A stretch of 5,789 nt of DNA from an uncultured Erysipelotrichaceae bacterium. GTDB taxonomy: Bacteria > Bacillota_I > Bacilli_A > RFN20 > CAG-826. Under the pieces are notes generated by a model that was not told where the DNA came from, made no database searches, and saw only the letters and a program-made list of their open reading frames with translations. Positions 1 through 5,786 of this stretch are shown here, piece after piece. Made by a program: the position numbers and the translations under genes. How positions within the stretch are numbered: position 1 is the stretch's first letter; each line of letters starts with the position of its first letter. The stretch covers positions 1 to 5,789 of the forward strand of contig CACYJD010000042.1 of assembly GCA_902774655.1 (NCBI GenBank). The letters run 5' to 3'.

Positions 1-29
1 TTTACAAATTTTTATATTGATAGTATTAT
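1..29 (+). promoter_or_regulatory. Possible sigma-A promoter of the lipoprotein gene
   Basis: TTTACA at 1-6 (5 of 6 matches to TTGACA) and TATTAT at 24-29 (5 of 6 to TATAAT) are separated by exactly 17 nt. The expected transcription start would fall at about 36-37, on or beside the ATG at 37. That would give an almost leaderless mRNA and would fit the lack of any Shine-Dalgarno sequence here. Such hexamers arise by chance in AT-rich DNA, and the window begins at the -35 box, so this is tentative. Confidence 0.4.
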
Positions 30-36
30 TCAATAT

Positions 37-1143
37 ATGAAAAATTTTAAAGGTCTATTTGTTTTAAGTTTGCTATCACCATTTATGCTTGTTGGATGCA
101 GTCAAGAAAGCAAACCAGCATTAGTTTATGGTGACTACTTTAGTGAACTTACTGATATAAAATATGCTGACTTAGCAAACAAAGTTGATGATGGGAAAAC
201 ATTCTTATTAGCGATTAGACCTAAATCAAATTGTTCCTGCTGGGCACATTTTAAACAAGTATTAGAAGAATATAAGGCTCAAACACATGTCTCTATATTC
301 ACTATTATTGCTAGTGAATTCGATAACGCGACCAATAAATTCTCATTAGATGTTAGAAACGATAGAGAAACTTTTGCAATCTTTAAAGATGGAAAACTCT
401 ATGAACAAAACGTTTATTCGGAGAAGAACCCTATATTCAATCAGCCAAGAGACTTTAAATCTTATCTAGAATCAAAAGTAGATCTCCCTACTATGTTCTA
501 TATATCTTTTGATACATATAACGAATGGCTAGGCATTCAAGATAAAACATTTGATATCTATTATGCTAGAAATAATTGCCCTGATTGTGAGTACTTTGAT
601 AATAACCTTTTAAAGGCTTATGGTGAAAAACACTTGAGTTCCGCGCCTTTATTTATATTAGACTGTGAATCTATCGGCATTCGTGAATACGTTGGCGGAG
701 ATCCTGATAAAGGATTAACTCCTGAAAGCCAAGAAGCTTGGAATAAGTTCAAAGAAAACTATAAAATAGCGGAAAAATACACCCCTTACGGCTATAATAC
801 TGGCTACGTTCCAACTATTCTTAACGTTAAAGGCAAATCAACATACGTAAAAGATAGTCATGATTTTGATGTTTTAAATAGTTATGTTGCGTATAACGAC
901 ACATTAACTCTTCAAGATGATGGCAAAATTAGAGTTACCTCTTCCTTCTTTAACGAATCAAGATTTGATGATGGACTAATTCCATATGTTGAAAGTAAAA
1001 ATGAATTAGTTCAAGGCGTTCACGTTAAAGATGATGAAGTGACTTTGTACGCTGGCGGAGCATACATCGCATGGAACAAACCAGCGGCTTCTAGGTATTA
1101 CGAACCGCTATTGACTAAGTTCTTAGATTACACACTTAAGTAA
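37..1143 (+). CDS. Putative lipoprotein with tandem thioredoxin-like domains
   Basis: This 368-aa protein has a lipoprotein signal peptide: a basic start (MKNFKG), a hydrophobic core, and the lipobox LVGC with the lipidated Cys at residue 21. The mature protein should be anchored on the outer face of the membrane. Two regions look thioredoxin-like. The first, about residues 37-148, has a strand followed by a CxC motif (NCSCW, C66 and C68). The second, about 150-285, has CPDC (C181, C184) after a predicted strand, C210 in a later strand, and a VPT at 258-260 resembling the cis-Pro loop of thioredoxins. The roughly 80-residue C-terminal tail is not recognised. The ATG at 37 is chosen because it places the signal peptide correctly. 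However, no Shine-Dalgarno is visible and the frame is open to base 1, so an upstream start cannot be excluded. A thiol-disulfide or thiol-sensing role is inferred. The gene is unrelated to its convergent neighbours and ends at a strong terminator. Confidence 0.75.
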   Translation: MKNFKGLFVLSLLSPFMLVGCSQESKPALVYGDYFSELTDIKYADLANKVDDGKTFLLAIRPKSNCSCWAHFKQVLEEYKAQTHVSIFTIIASEFDNATNKFSLDVRNDRETFAIFKDGKLYEQNVYSEKNPIFNQPRDFKSYLESKVDLPTMFYISFDTYNEWLGIQDKTFDIYYARNNCPDCEYFDNNLLKAYGEKHLSSAPLFILDCESIGIREYVGGDPDKGLTPESQEAWNKFKENYKIAEKYTPYGYNTGYVPTILNVKGKSTYVKDSHDFDVLNSYVAYNDTLTLQDDGKIRVTSSFFNESRFDDGLIPYVESKNELVQGVHVKDDEVTLYAGGAYIAWNKPAASRYYEPLLTKFLDYTLK

Positions 1144-1146
1144 ATG

Positions 1147-1175
1147 AAAATGCCACTTGTGAAGTGGCATTTTTT
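1147..1175. terminator. Shared bidirectional Rho-independent terminator
   Basis: A perfect 12-bp inverted repeat (arms 1147-1158 and 1162-1173, core TGCCACTT/AAGTGGCA) encloses a 3-nt GTG loop. A T6 run (1170-1175) follows on the plus strand. It begins 3 nt after the lipoprotein stop codon and lies about 28 nt past the amidohydrolase stop on the minus strand, where its own tail is TTTT. It probably ends transcription of both convergent units, more strongly on the plus strand. Confidence 0.9.
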
Positions 1176-1200
1176 AATAAAATAATTGAGTTCCTATATG

Positions 1201-2460
1201 TTATTTTGCTTTTAAGCGGTCTGTAACTTCTTGCGCTTTTGCCATGATAGCGGCGACATCCTCGTTAATATAATATTTACCATCCATGTAGCGGATTTCA
1301 CCATTAATCATGGTCATTTTAACGCAATCTTTAGAACCGCTATAAACAATGTTCTTACTAATGTTGTTAATTGGTTGCATTGATGGATTCTTTAAATCAA
1401 TCATAATGATGTCGGCAAGCTTACCAACTTCTAAGCAATTTGCTTCTTCTAAGCCAATAATATTAGCGCCATTATATGTGGCCATCTTTAAAACATCAAA
1501 ACCATCAGTAATAGCAGCGTTTTTATTTATAACTTTTTGTAATGTTGAAACAAGATACATTTCTCTAAACATATCTAATGCGTTATTTGATCCAGCGCCA
1601 TCCGTCCCGATACCTATCTCTAAACCAGCTTCTTGATACTTAGCAATAGGAGCAATTCCACTAGCTAGTTTGAGGTTAGAACATGGGCATGTAATAATCT
1701 TAAAATTACGTTTCTTGGCAATCTCAATTTCTTCATCAGTAAAATAGACGCAGTGGAAACCACCACCACCGTAATTAAACATTCCTAAAGAATCCAAGAA
1801 TTTTAATGGTGTTGTGCCATATCTACCAACACAATCTTTAACTTCTTGTTCTCCTTCAGAGATATGAAGATAAACAGGTATTTTATATCTATTGGCTAAA
1901 TCAGCGATATCTTTCATTCTTTCTAAACTAGTTGTGTATTCGGCGTGAATGCCTAGTTTATATGAAATTAATGAATCCGGCTGATTATATGTCTTTAAAT
2001 TGTACTCAAGCTGCGCAATTGATTCTTTATCGCTTGTTGCTAAAATACAAGTTCTAAAACCCATATCTTCACTTGCTTTGATTATTTCTGGAGGTGTGAA
2101 ATACATATCAAAAGCAGTAGTAACACCACCTCTTAAATATTCTAAGATTCCTAGTTTAGTTAAATGATAAATGTCACCAGGCTGAAACTTTGCTTCCATT
2201 GGAAAAATGCAATCAAATAACCAATCATGAAGTACTAAATCATCGCTCGCACTTCTAGCAAAAACCATCGCAGTGTGAGTGTGCACATTTTTAAATCCTG
2301 GCATGAGTAAATTGCCGTCACAATCGATTACTTTATCAGCGTTAACAGATAGGTTCTCCCCTATTTTGGCAATTTTATTACCTTCGACAAGTAAATCCCC
2401 AAAGATAATTTCATCTTTAGGCATTTTTAGAATTCTGGCGTTTTTAAGTAAAGTTTTCAT
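1201..2460 (-). CDS. MtaD/TRZ-ATZ-type amidohydrolase (5'-methylthioadenosine/SAH deaminase-like)
   Basis: This 419-aa cytosolic metal-dependent hydrolase is the usual length for the MtaD/SsnA branch of the amidohydrolase superfamily. The full metal and catalytic set is visible: H60 and H62 (VHTH), H199 and E202 (HISE), H236 (FHCVY) and D287 (GTDGAGSNN). The spacing is that of MTA/SAH deaminases. The N-terminal beta-sandwich strands (VIDCDGNLLMPGF) and C-terminal strands (GKLADIIMIDL) are present. Family members deaminate S-adenosylhomocysteine or methylthioadenosine to inosyl products, and relatives act on other purines, triazines or pterins. The segment after R136 (CILATSD) lacks an arginine that I recall as common in MtaD enzymes (the RG motif), so the exact substrate is uncertain. 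The ATG at 2460 fits the family start but has no Shine-Dalgarno. It lies 3 nt after the stop of the upstream zinc-ribbon gene, which suggests translational coupling. Confidence 0.88.
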   Translation of the reverse strand: MKTLLKNARILKMPKDEIIFGDLLVEGNKIAKIGENLSVNADKVIDCDGNLLMPGFKNVHTHTAMVFARSASDDLVLHDWLFDCIFPMEAKFQPGDIYHLTKLGILEYLRGGVTTAFDMYFTPPEIIKASEDMGFRTCILATSDKESIAQLEYNLKTYNQPDSLISYKLGIHAEYTTSLERMKDIADLANRYKIPVYLHISEGEQEVKDCVGRYGTTPLKFLDSLGMFNYGGGGFHCVYFTDEEIEIAKKRNFKIITCPCSNLKLASGIAPIAKYQEAGLEIGIGTDGAGSNNALDMFREMYLVSTLQKVINKNAAITDGFDVLKMATYNGANIIGLEEANCLEVGKLADIIMIDLKNPSMQPINNISKNIVYSGSKDCVKMTMINGEIRYMDGKYYINEDVAAIMAKAQEVTDRLKAK

Positions 2461-2463
2461 TAA

Positions 2464-2619
2464 CTATTTGTTCAAATTATTTTCATCATCGTCTAAATCT
2501 CTACGAAGAACTAGCATTGATGATGGAGCGTTACATAAAGGACAAGATCCATCCGCAGTTGGTTCAACGGTTTGATGACAAACTAAGCAATGATATTTGT
2601 TTGAATTATGTTTTCTCAT
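2464..2619 (-). CDS. Small rubredoxin-like zinc-ribbon protein (51 aa)
   Basis: A short gene begins at ATG 2619 and ends at TAG (2466-2464). It has a consensus AGGAG ribosome binding site 8 nt upstream. The protein has two knuckles, CLVC (C11, C14) and CPLC (C27, C30), giving CX2C-X12-CX2C. The second knuckle continues as CPLCNAPSS, which resembles the CPxCGAPK stretch of the rubredoxin-like domain at the C-terminus of rubrerythrins, whose X12 spacing is the same. The tail (residues 39-51) is acidic and Asn-rich. It probably binds one iron or zinc; whether it is redox-active or structural cannot be told. It is the first gene of a two-gene unit with the amidohydrolase. It lies in the same reading frame as that gene, separated only by TAG and one Leu codon. 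Confidence 0.85.
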   Translation of the reverse strand: MRKHNSNKYHCLVCHQTVEPTADGSCPLCNAPSSMLVLRRDLDDDENNLNK

Positions 2620-2627
2620 TTAAACAT

Positions 2628-2632
2628 CTCCT
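2628..2632 (-). promoter_or_regulatory. Ribosome binding site of the zinc-ribbon gene
   Basis: AGGAG on the minus strand stands 8 nt before ATG 2619. It is the same sequence and spacing as the nagB site, and it is the main support that the 51-aa reading frame is a real gene. Confidence 0.85.
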
Positions 2633-2643
2633 AATTTACTAAT

Positions 2644-2649
2644 ATTATA
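2644..2649 (-). promoter_or_regulatory. Possible -10 box for the zinc-ribbon/amidohydrolase unit
   Basis: A perfect TATAAT lies on the minus strand 24 nt upstream of the ATG at 2619, between the nagB terminator and the zinc-ribbon ribosome binding site. The hexamer 17 nt further upstream (AACACA, 2672-2667) matches only the ACA half of the -35 consensus, so the promoter is weak, needs an activator, or is a chance match. The strong upstream terminator makes some promoter in this 113-nt gap likely. Confidence 0.45.
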
Positions 2650-2688
2650 GAACAAATATCCTTGCTTGTGTTTATATTTATTATAAAC

Positions 2689-2715
2689 AAAAAATCCGGC
2701 GATTTTGCCGGATTT
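2689..2715 (-). terminator. Rho-independent terminator after nagB
   Basis: A perfect 9-bp stem AAATCCGGC/GCCGGATTT (arms 2707-2715 and 2692-2700) has a 6-nt loop. On the minus strand the stem is followed by a T6 run (2694-2689). It begins 17 nt past the nagB stop codon and closes the amino-sugar operon. Confidence 0.93.
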
Positions 2716-2732
2716 AATGCCATCAAATTTGA

Positions 2733-3455
2733 TTATTTGCAAAGTGAATATGCGTCTTCGTCGACATAGACTGTGACATCTGGGTGTCTTTGAAGAATTG
2801 AGCAAGGCATTGATTCAACGACTGGTCCTTTAATTAAGCCATAAACTGCTTGAGCTTTGTTTTTACCAGTAGCGATTAAAACAATCTTTCTAGCGTTCAT
2901 GATGGATTTAAGACCCATAGTGACTGCTCTAGTTGGAACTTCACTGATATCATTGAATAATCTTGAGTTATCTTTAATTGTTTGTTCAGTTAATTCGGTT
3001 TCATGGGTTAATGAATCAAATGATGTGCCTGGTTCATTAAATGCGATGTGGCCATCACTACCGATACCGAGGATTTGAATATCAATTCCACCAGCTTTAG
3101 CGATCTTTTCATCATATTGATTCATAAATGTGACATAGTCGCCTACACCAAGTAAAACATTGGTGTTCTTTTTATCGATATCAATGTGATTGAAGAGATT
3201 TTCATTCATGAAATAACGATATGATTGGTTGTGTGTTCCTTCTAAGCCAACATATTCATCAAGATTGAATGTTGTGCATCCTTTAAAGCTAACTCTTCCT
3301 TCTTTATTAGCTTTAGCCATATCAGCGTAAACTTTTAATGGGGATGTTCCAGTTGCTAAGCCTAAAACTGCATTTGGTTTTTCGTTAACAACTTTGATGA
3401 AGTCTTCTGCGATTAAAGCAGAGATCTTTTCTTCGTTTCCTACAACGACTTTCAT
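2733..3455 (-). CDS. nagB: Glucosamine-6-phosphate deaminase
   Basis: NagB converts glucosamine-6-phosphate to fructose-6-phosphate and ammonia in the cytosol. At 240 aa it has the compact Bacillus-type length, lacking the longer C-terminus of the E. coli enzyme (266 aa). Visible family motifs are the phosphate-binding LGLATGTSP (31-39), NLDEYVGL (64-71, D66 being the proton-transfer Asp), and GIGSDGHIAFNEPG (130-143, with D134, H136 and E141 matching E. coli D141, H143 and E148). K209 in IKGP is also conserved. It is the last gene of the operon, 12 nt after the acetyltransferase stop, and its ribosome binding site overlaps that stop, which implies translational coupling. The reaction is reversible, and no nagA or glmS is present in the window. 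In this company it may serve either to drain GlcN-6-P from cell-wall synthesis or, run backwards, to supply it; the sequence does not decide. Confidence 0.97.
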   Translation of the reverse strand: MKVVVGNEEKISALIAEDFIKVVNEKPNAVLGLATGTSPLKVYADMAKANKEGRVSFKGCTTFNLDEYVGLEGTHNQSYRYFMNENLFNHIDIDKKNTNVLLGVGDYVTFMNQYDEKIAKAGGIDIQILGIGSDGHIAFNEPGTSFDSLTHETELTEQTIKDNSRLFNDISEVPTRAVTMGLKSIMNARKIVLIATGKNKAQAVYGLIKGPVVESMPCSILQRHPDVTVYVDEDAYSLCK

Positions 3456-3463
3456 AATAAGTA

Positions 3464-3469
3464 CTCCTT
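3464..3469 (-). promoter_or_regulatory. nagB ribosome binding site overlapping the upstream stop codon
   Basis: The minus strand reads TAAGGAG: the last two bases of the acetyltransferase TAA stop (3470-3468) form the first bases of AAGGAG, 8 nt before the nagB ATG at 3455. Ribosomes terminating on the upstream gene are placed directly on this site. Confidence 0.88.
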
Positions 3470-4136
3470 ATCTACTTTCTTTTTTTACAACATTAGTTGG
3501 AGTCTTAACAATTGAGTCAGACTCATATACACCTCTTAACATACTAAGAGGATATACTTGGGTGTTTTGGCCGATTACACAGCCAGGATTTAAGACACTT
3601 CCGCAGCCAATATCAGCGTGGTCTGCTAAGAAAGAGCCTACTTTTCTAAGTCCAGTGTTCATTTCTGGATTACTATGGATTACAACAGCTTTGTTATCAC
3701 TTTTTAAATTGGAGAGGATTGATCCTGCACCCATATGGGCGTAGTTACCTAATACACTGTCACCGACATAATTATAATGAGGTACTTGAGCATGTCTCAT
3801 AAGTAAGGCATTTTTAAGTTCACTACTATTTCCTACTACAGATTCATCACCAACGATGACGTTTCCTCTAATATAGGCTCCTGGTCTAACTTCAACATTA
3901 TTGCCTAAGATACATGGTCCAATAATGGTTGCAGTTTTAGCAATCTTTACATCTTTTCCAACTAAGACATCTTTTTCTAAATATGTGAATCCAGGGATAC
4001 CTTCTTCGATTAACTTAGCGCATAATTCTTTAATTAAAGGCAATAGTTCCCAAGGATATTCTTTAGAGAATACGAAGTTATCAATGTAATCAACACCAGA
4101 TTTATTAAATAAATCAGTGGTTTTAATCTTGTTCAC
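3468..4136 (-). CDS. Left-handed beta-helix GlmU-C-like acetyltransferase (hexapeptide repeats)
   Basis: This protein has 222 aa from a GTG start at 4136. After about 50 mostly helical residues it becomes a hexapeptide-repeat left-handed beta-helix. The region RGNVIVGDESVVGNSSELKN...VPHYNYVGD...GAGS resembles the acetyltransferase half of GlmU and of archaeal sugar-phosphate nucleotidyltransferases. Counterparts of the E. coli GlmU catalytic set can be proposed: R90 (YIRG), K108 (ELKNA), H120 and Y123 (VPHYNYVGD) and N143 (LSN). The uridyltransferase half of a full GlmU (about 450 aa) is absent. The likely role is acetyl-CoA-dependent conversion of GlcN-1-P to GlcNAc-1-P, directly after GlmM. 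Database names such as UDP-GlcNAc pyrophosphorylase for this family would overstate it. The GTG is chosen over the ATG at 4208 because AGGAGG lies 8 nt upstream and because the longer form would overlap glmM by 86 nt. With GTG the overlap is 14 nt. The exact acceptor sugar is inferred from context. Confidence 0.85.
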   Translation of the reverse strand: MNKIKTTDLFNKSGVDYIDNFVFSKEYPWELLPLIKELCAKLIEEGIPGFTYLEKDVLVGKDVKIAKTATIIGPCILGNNVEVRPGAYIRGNVIVGDESVVGNSSELKNALLMRHAQVPHYNYVGDSVLGNYAHMGAGSILSNLKSDNKAVVIHSNPEMNTGLRKVGSFLADHADIGCGSVLNPGCVIGQNTQVYPLSMLRGVYESDSIVKTPTNVVKKESR

Positions 4137-5757
4137 TGATATATCCTCCTTTTTTAACAATGGTGTATACGTCATTAATATATTTCTCACATAATTCCTT
4201 AGAATCACATTCCACCATTATTCTAATAACAGGTTCTGTACCAGATTCTCTCAAGAGAATTCTTCCATCACCATTGAGTTCTTTATTAATTTCTTCTACT
4301 TTGGCTAAGACAGCTCCATCACTAACGGTGGCAGTTTTATCAACTACTCTAACGTTTTTGGTGACTTGTGGATATAAATGAACATCTGCACAAAGTTTGG
4401 ATAATTGTGATTTTTGTTCAATCATTTCTTCAGCAATCTTACAAGCTGTTAAGACACCATCACCTGTAGTAGCGAATTTTCTAATAATAACGTGACCAGA
4501 TTGTTCACCACCAAGGTAGTAGTTCTTTTCAAGCATTCTTTCGTAAACGAATCTATCGCCAACTTTGGTTTGTTCTGTCTTAATTCCAAGTTTATTAAAG
4601 GCTTTAACTAAGCCAGAGTTAGACATAATAGTTAAGACAACTGTATTGTTCTTTAAGAAGCCTTCTTTCTTTAAGCTCTTAGCGAGAATATACATCATCT
4701 TATCGCCATCAACGACACGACCTTTTTCATCAACAGCGATACATCTATCAGCGTCGCCATCGAAGGCAAAACCGACATCTAAATCGTTGTCTTTAACGTA
4801 TTTTTGTAAGTTCTCAATGTGGGTAGAACCGACATCTTTATTAGTATTTAAACCGTTTGGATCAATACCAACAGCATGGACTTCTGCACCTAAAGCTTCA
4901 AATACATTACGAGCAATATTCCAAGCTGCACCGTTAGCACAGTCAAGGCCAACTCTTAATCCTCTAAAGCTATGAGATACAACTGAGATTAGGTAACCAA
5001 CATATCTATTTCTGCCTGCGACATAGTCGACAACTGCACCGATATCGCCTCTAATTGCATATGGTACATCTTTACCATCAACACCTAAGACATTCATCTT
5101 GCCATCAATATAAGCTTCAATTAATTGAGTTACATCATCTTCAAGTTTTTCGCCATTAGAGTTAAGAACTTTAATACCGTTATCATAGAAGATATTGTGG
5201 CTAGCGGTAATCATAACACCACAATCAAATTGATCAGTGCGTGTAATGTATGCAACGCTAGGTGTAGATGTAACGTGAAGAATATATGCATCTGCACCAC
5301 TAGCAGTAATACCTGCAGCGATAGCGTATTCAAACATATATGAACTTCTTCTTGTATCTTTACCGATAACAATACATGCTTTTTTGTTTCTGTGTTTCTT
5401 TCTAAATTCTGGTTTAGAGTAGTACCAGCCTAAGAAACGGCCGACTTTAAAAGCGTGTTCAGCGGTTAAAACCTTATTGGATTCTCCTCTAAAACCATCA
5501 GTACCAAAATATTTGTTCTTTGGTTTTTTAACTTCAACTGGGGTAGTCTTGTTAATAACAATGTCATCATCAATTAATTCATCAGTTGTGACTGCAAATA
5601 ATTTAGCAATCTCAAGGAGTTTGCTTAATTGAGGTTGAGCTTGTCCGCTTTCCCATTTTGAAATTGATTGTCTTGTAACGTTAAGCGCATCTGCTAGAGC
5701 TTCTTGATTCATCTTAGCATTTACCCTTAAGTGGACGATCTTTTCTGCTATTGTCAT
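4123..5757 (-). CDS. glmM: Xre-type HTH domain fused to phosphoglucosamine mutase (GlmM)
   Basis: This 544-aa protein has two parts. Residues 1-62 are a complete Xre/Cro HTH: IAEKIVHLR, then QEALADALN, the recognition helix TRQSISKWESG, and LLEIAKLFAVTTDELI. A charged linker (63-81) leads into a full-length GlmM (about 463 aa; usual length about 450) that begins at the family's normal first motif, KYFGTDGFRG. The catalytic phosphoserine is S186 (TASHN), the Mg2+ loop is DGDADR (D333, D335, D337), the sugar loop is GGEQSGH (E418), and the phosphate-binding loop is RESGTEP (503-509). GlmM isomerises GlcN-6-P to GlcN-1-P for UDP-GlcNAc synthesis. The linker has no in-frame ATG, GTG or TTG, no stop and no ribosome binding site, so separate translation of GlmM is unlikely. 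ATG 5757 fits the usual Xre N-terminus and has only a weak AGAAAG site. A TTG at 5775 is an alternative, and the frame is open to the window edge. An Xre-GlmM fusion is not an arrangement I know; a regulatory role is inferred. Confidence 0.93.
   Translation of the reverse strand: MTIAEKIVHLRVNAKMNQEALADALNVTRQSISKWESGQAQPQLSKLLEIAKLFAVTTDELIDDDIVINKTTPVEVKKPKNKYFGTDGFRGESNKVLTAEHAFKVGRFLGWYYSKPEFRKKHRNKKACIVIGKDTRRSSYMFEYAIAAGITASGADAYILHVTSTPSVAYITRTDQFDCGVMITASHNIFYDNGIKVLNSNGEKLEDDVTQLIEAYIDGKMNVLGVDGKDVPYAIRGDIGAVVDYVAGRNRYVGYLISVVSHSFRGLRVGLDCANGAAWNIARNVFEALGAEVHAVGIDPNGLNTNKDVGSTHIENLQKYVKDNDLDVGFAFDGDADRCIAVDEKGRVVDGDKMMYILAKSLKKEGFLKNNTVVLTIMSNSGLVKAFNKLGIKTEQTKVGDRFVYERMLEKNYYLGGEQSGHVIIRKFATTGDGVLTACKIAEEMIEQKSQLSKLCADVHLYPQVTKNVRVVDKTATVSDGAVLAKVEEINKELNGDGRILLRESGTEPVIRIMVECDSKELCEKYINDVYTIVKKGGYISEQD
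4145..4150 (-). promoter_or_regulatory. Ribosome binding site that fixes the GTG start of the acetyltransferase
   Basis: A full-consensus AGGAGG on the minus strand, 8 nt before GTG 4136, lies inside the last codons of glmM (Lys-Gly-Gly-Tyr). The glmM C-terminus is therefore constrained both as protein and as a translation signal. This decides the downstream gene's start against the in-frame ATGs at 4208 and 4175. Confidence 0.88.
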
Positions 5758-5771
5758 AATTAGTTCTTTCT

Positions 5772-5786
5772 GCAACTTGGAGTTGC
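5772..5786. promoter_or_regulatory. 15-bp perfect dyad upstream of the HTH-GlmM gene, candidate operator
   Basis: GCAACT-TGG-AGTTGC is an inverted repeat with 6-bp arms and a 3-nt centre, ending 14 nt before the ATG at 5757. Its size and symmetry suit a dimeric Xre-type regulator, and the first domain of the adjacent gene is such a DNA-binding domain. It could instead form a small RNA hairpin, or belong to the end of an upstream gene: one minus-strand frame here stops at TAA 5762-5760. Only 32 nt of upstream sequence is visible, so no promoter can be located. Confidence 0.4.

Noticed and set aside
2279..2575. 98-aa plus-strand open frame
   Set aside because: It is antisense to the start of the amidohydrolase and to the zinc-ribbon gene, both well supported. 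It has low-complexity Ser/Leu-rich content and no ribosome binding site.
2680..2685. Second TATAAT on the minus strand in the nagB terminator tail
   Set aside because: The matching -35 position would lie inside the terminator stem and reads GCAAAA, which is not a -35 box. A simple by-product of AT-rich sequence.
2620..2805. 61-aa minus-strand open frame across the end of nagB and its terminator
   Set aside because: It lies out of frame inside nagB, runs through the terminator hairpin, has no ribosome binding site, and its composition resembles no protein family.
3394..3744. 116-aa plus-strand open frame
   Set aside because: It is antisense to the nagB start and the beta-helix gene, with no translation signal.
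4565..4975. 136-aa plus-strand open frame
   Set aside because: It is antisense to the conserved metal-loop region of glmM; a Ser/Leu/Pro-rich shadow of the real gene.
5503..5580. Idea that the HTH and GlmM are two separate genes wrongly joined
   Set aside because: The linker has no in-frame ATG, GTG or TTG, no stop and no ribosome binding site before the KYFGTDG motif, so two genes are not supported.
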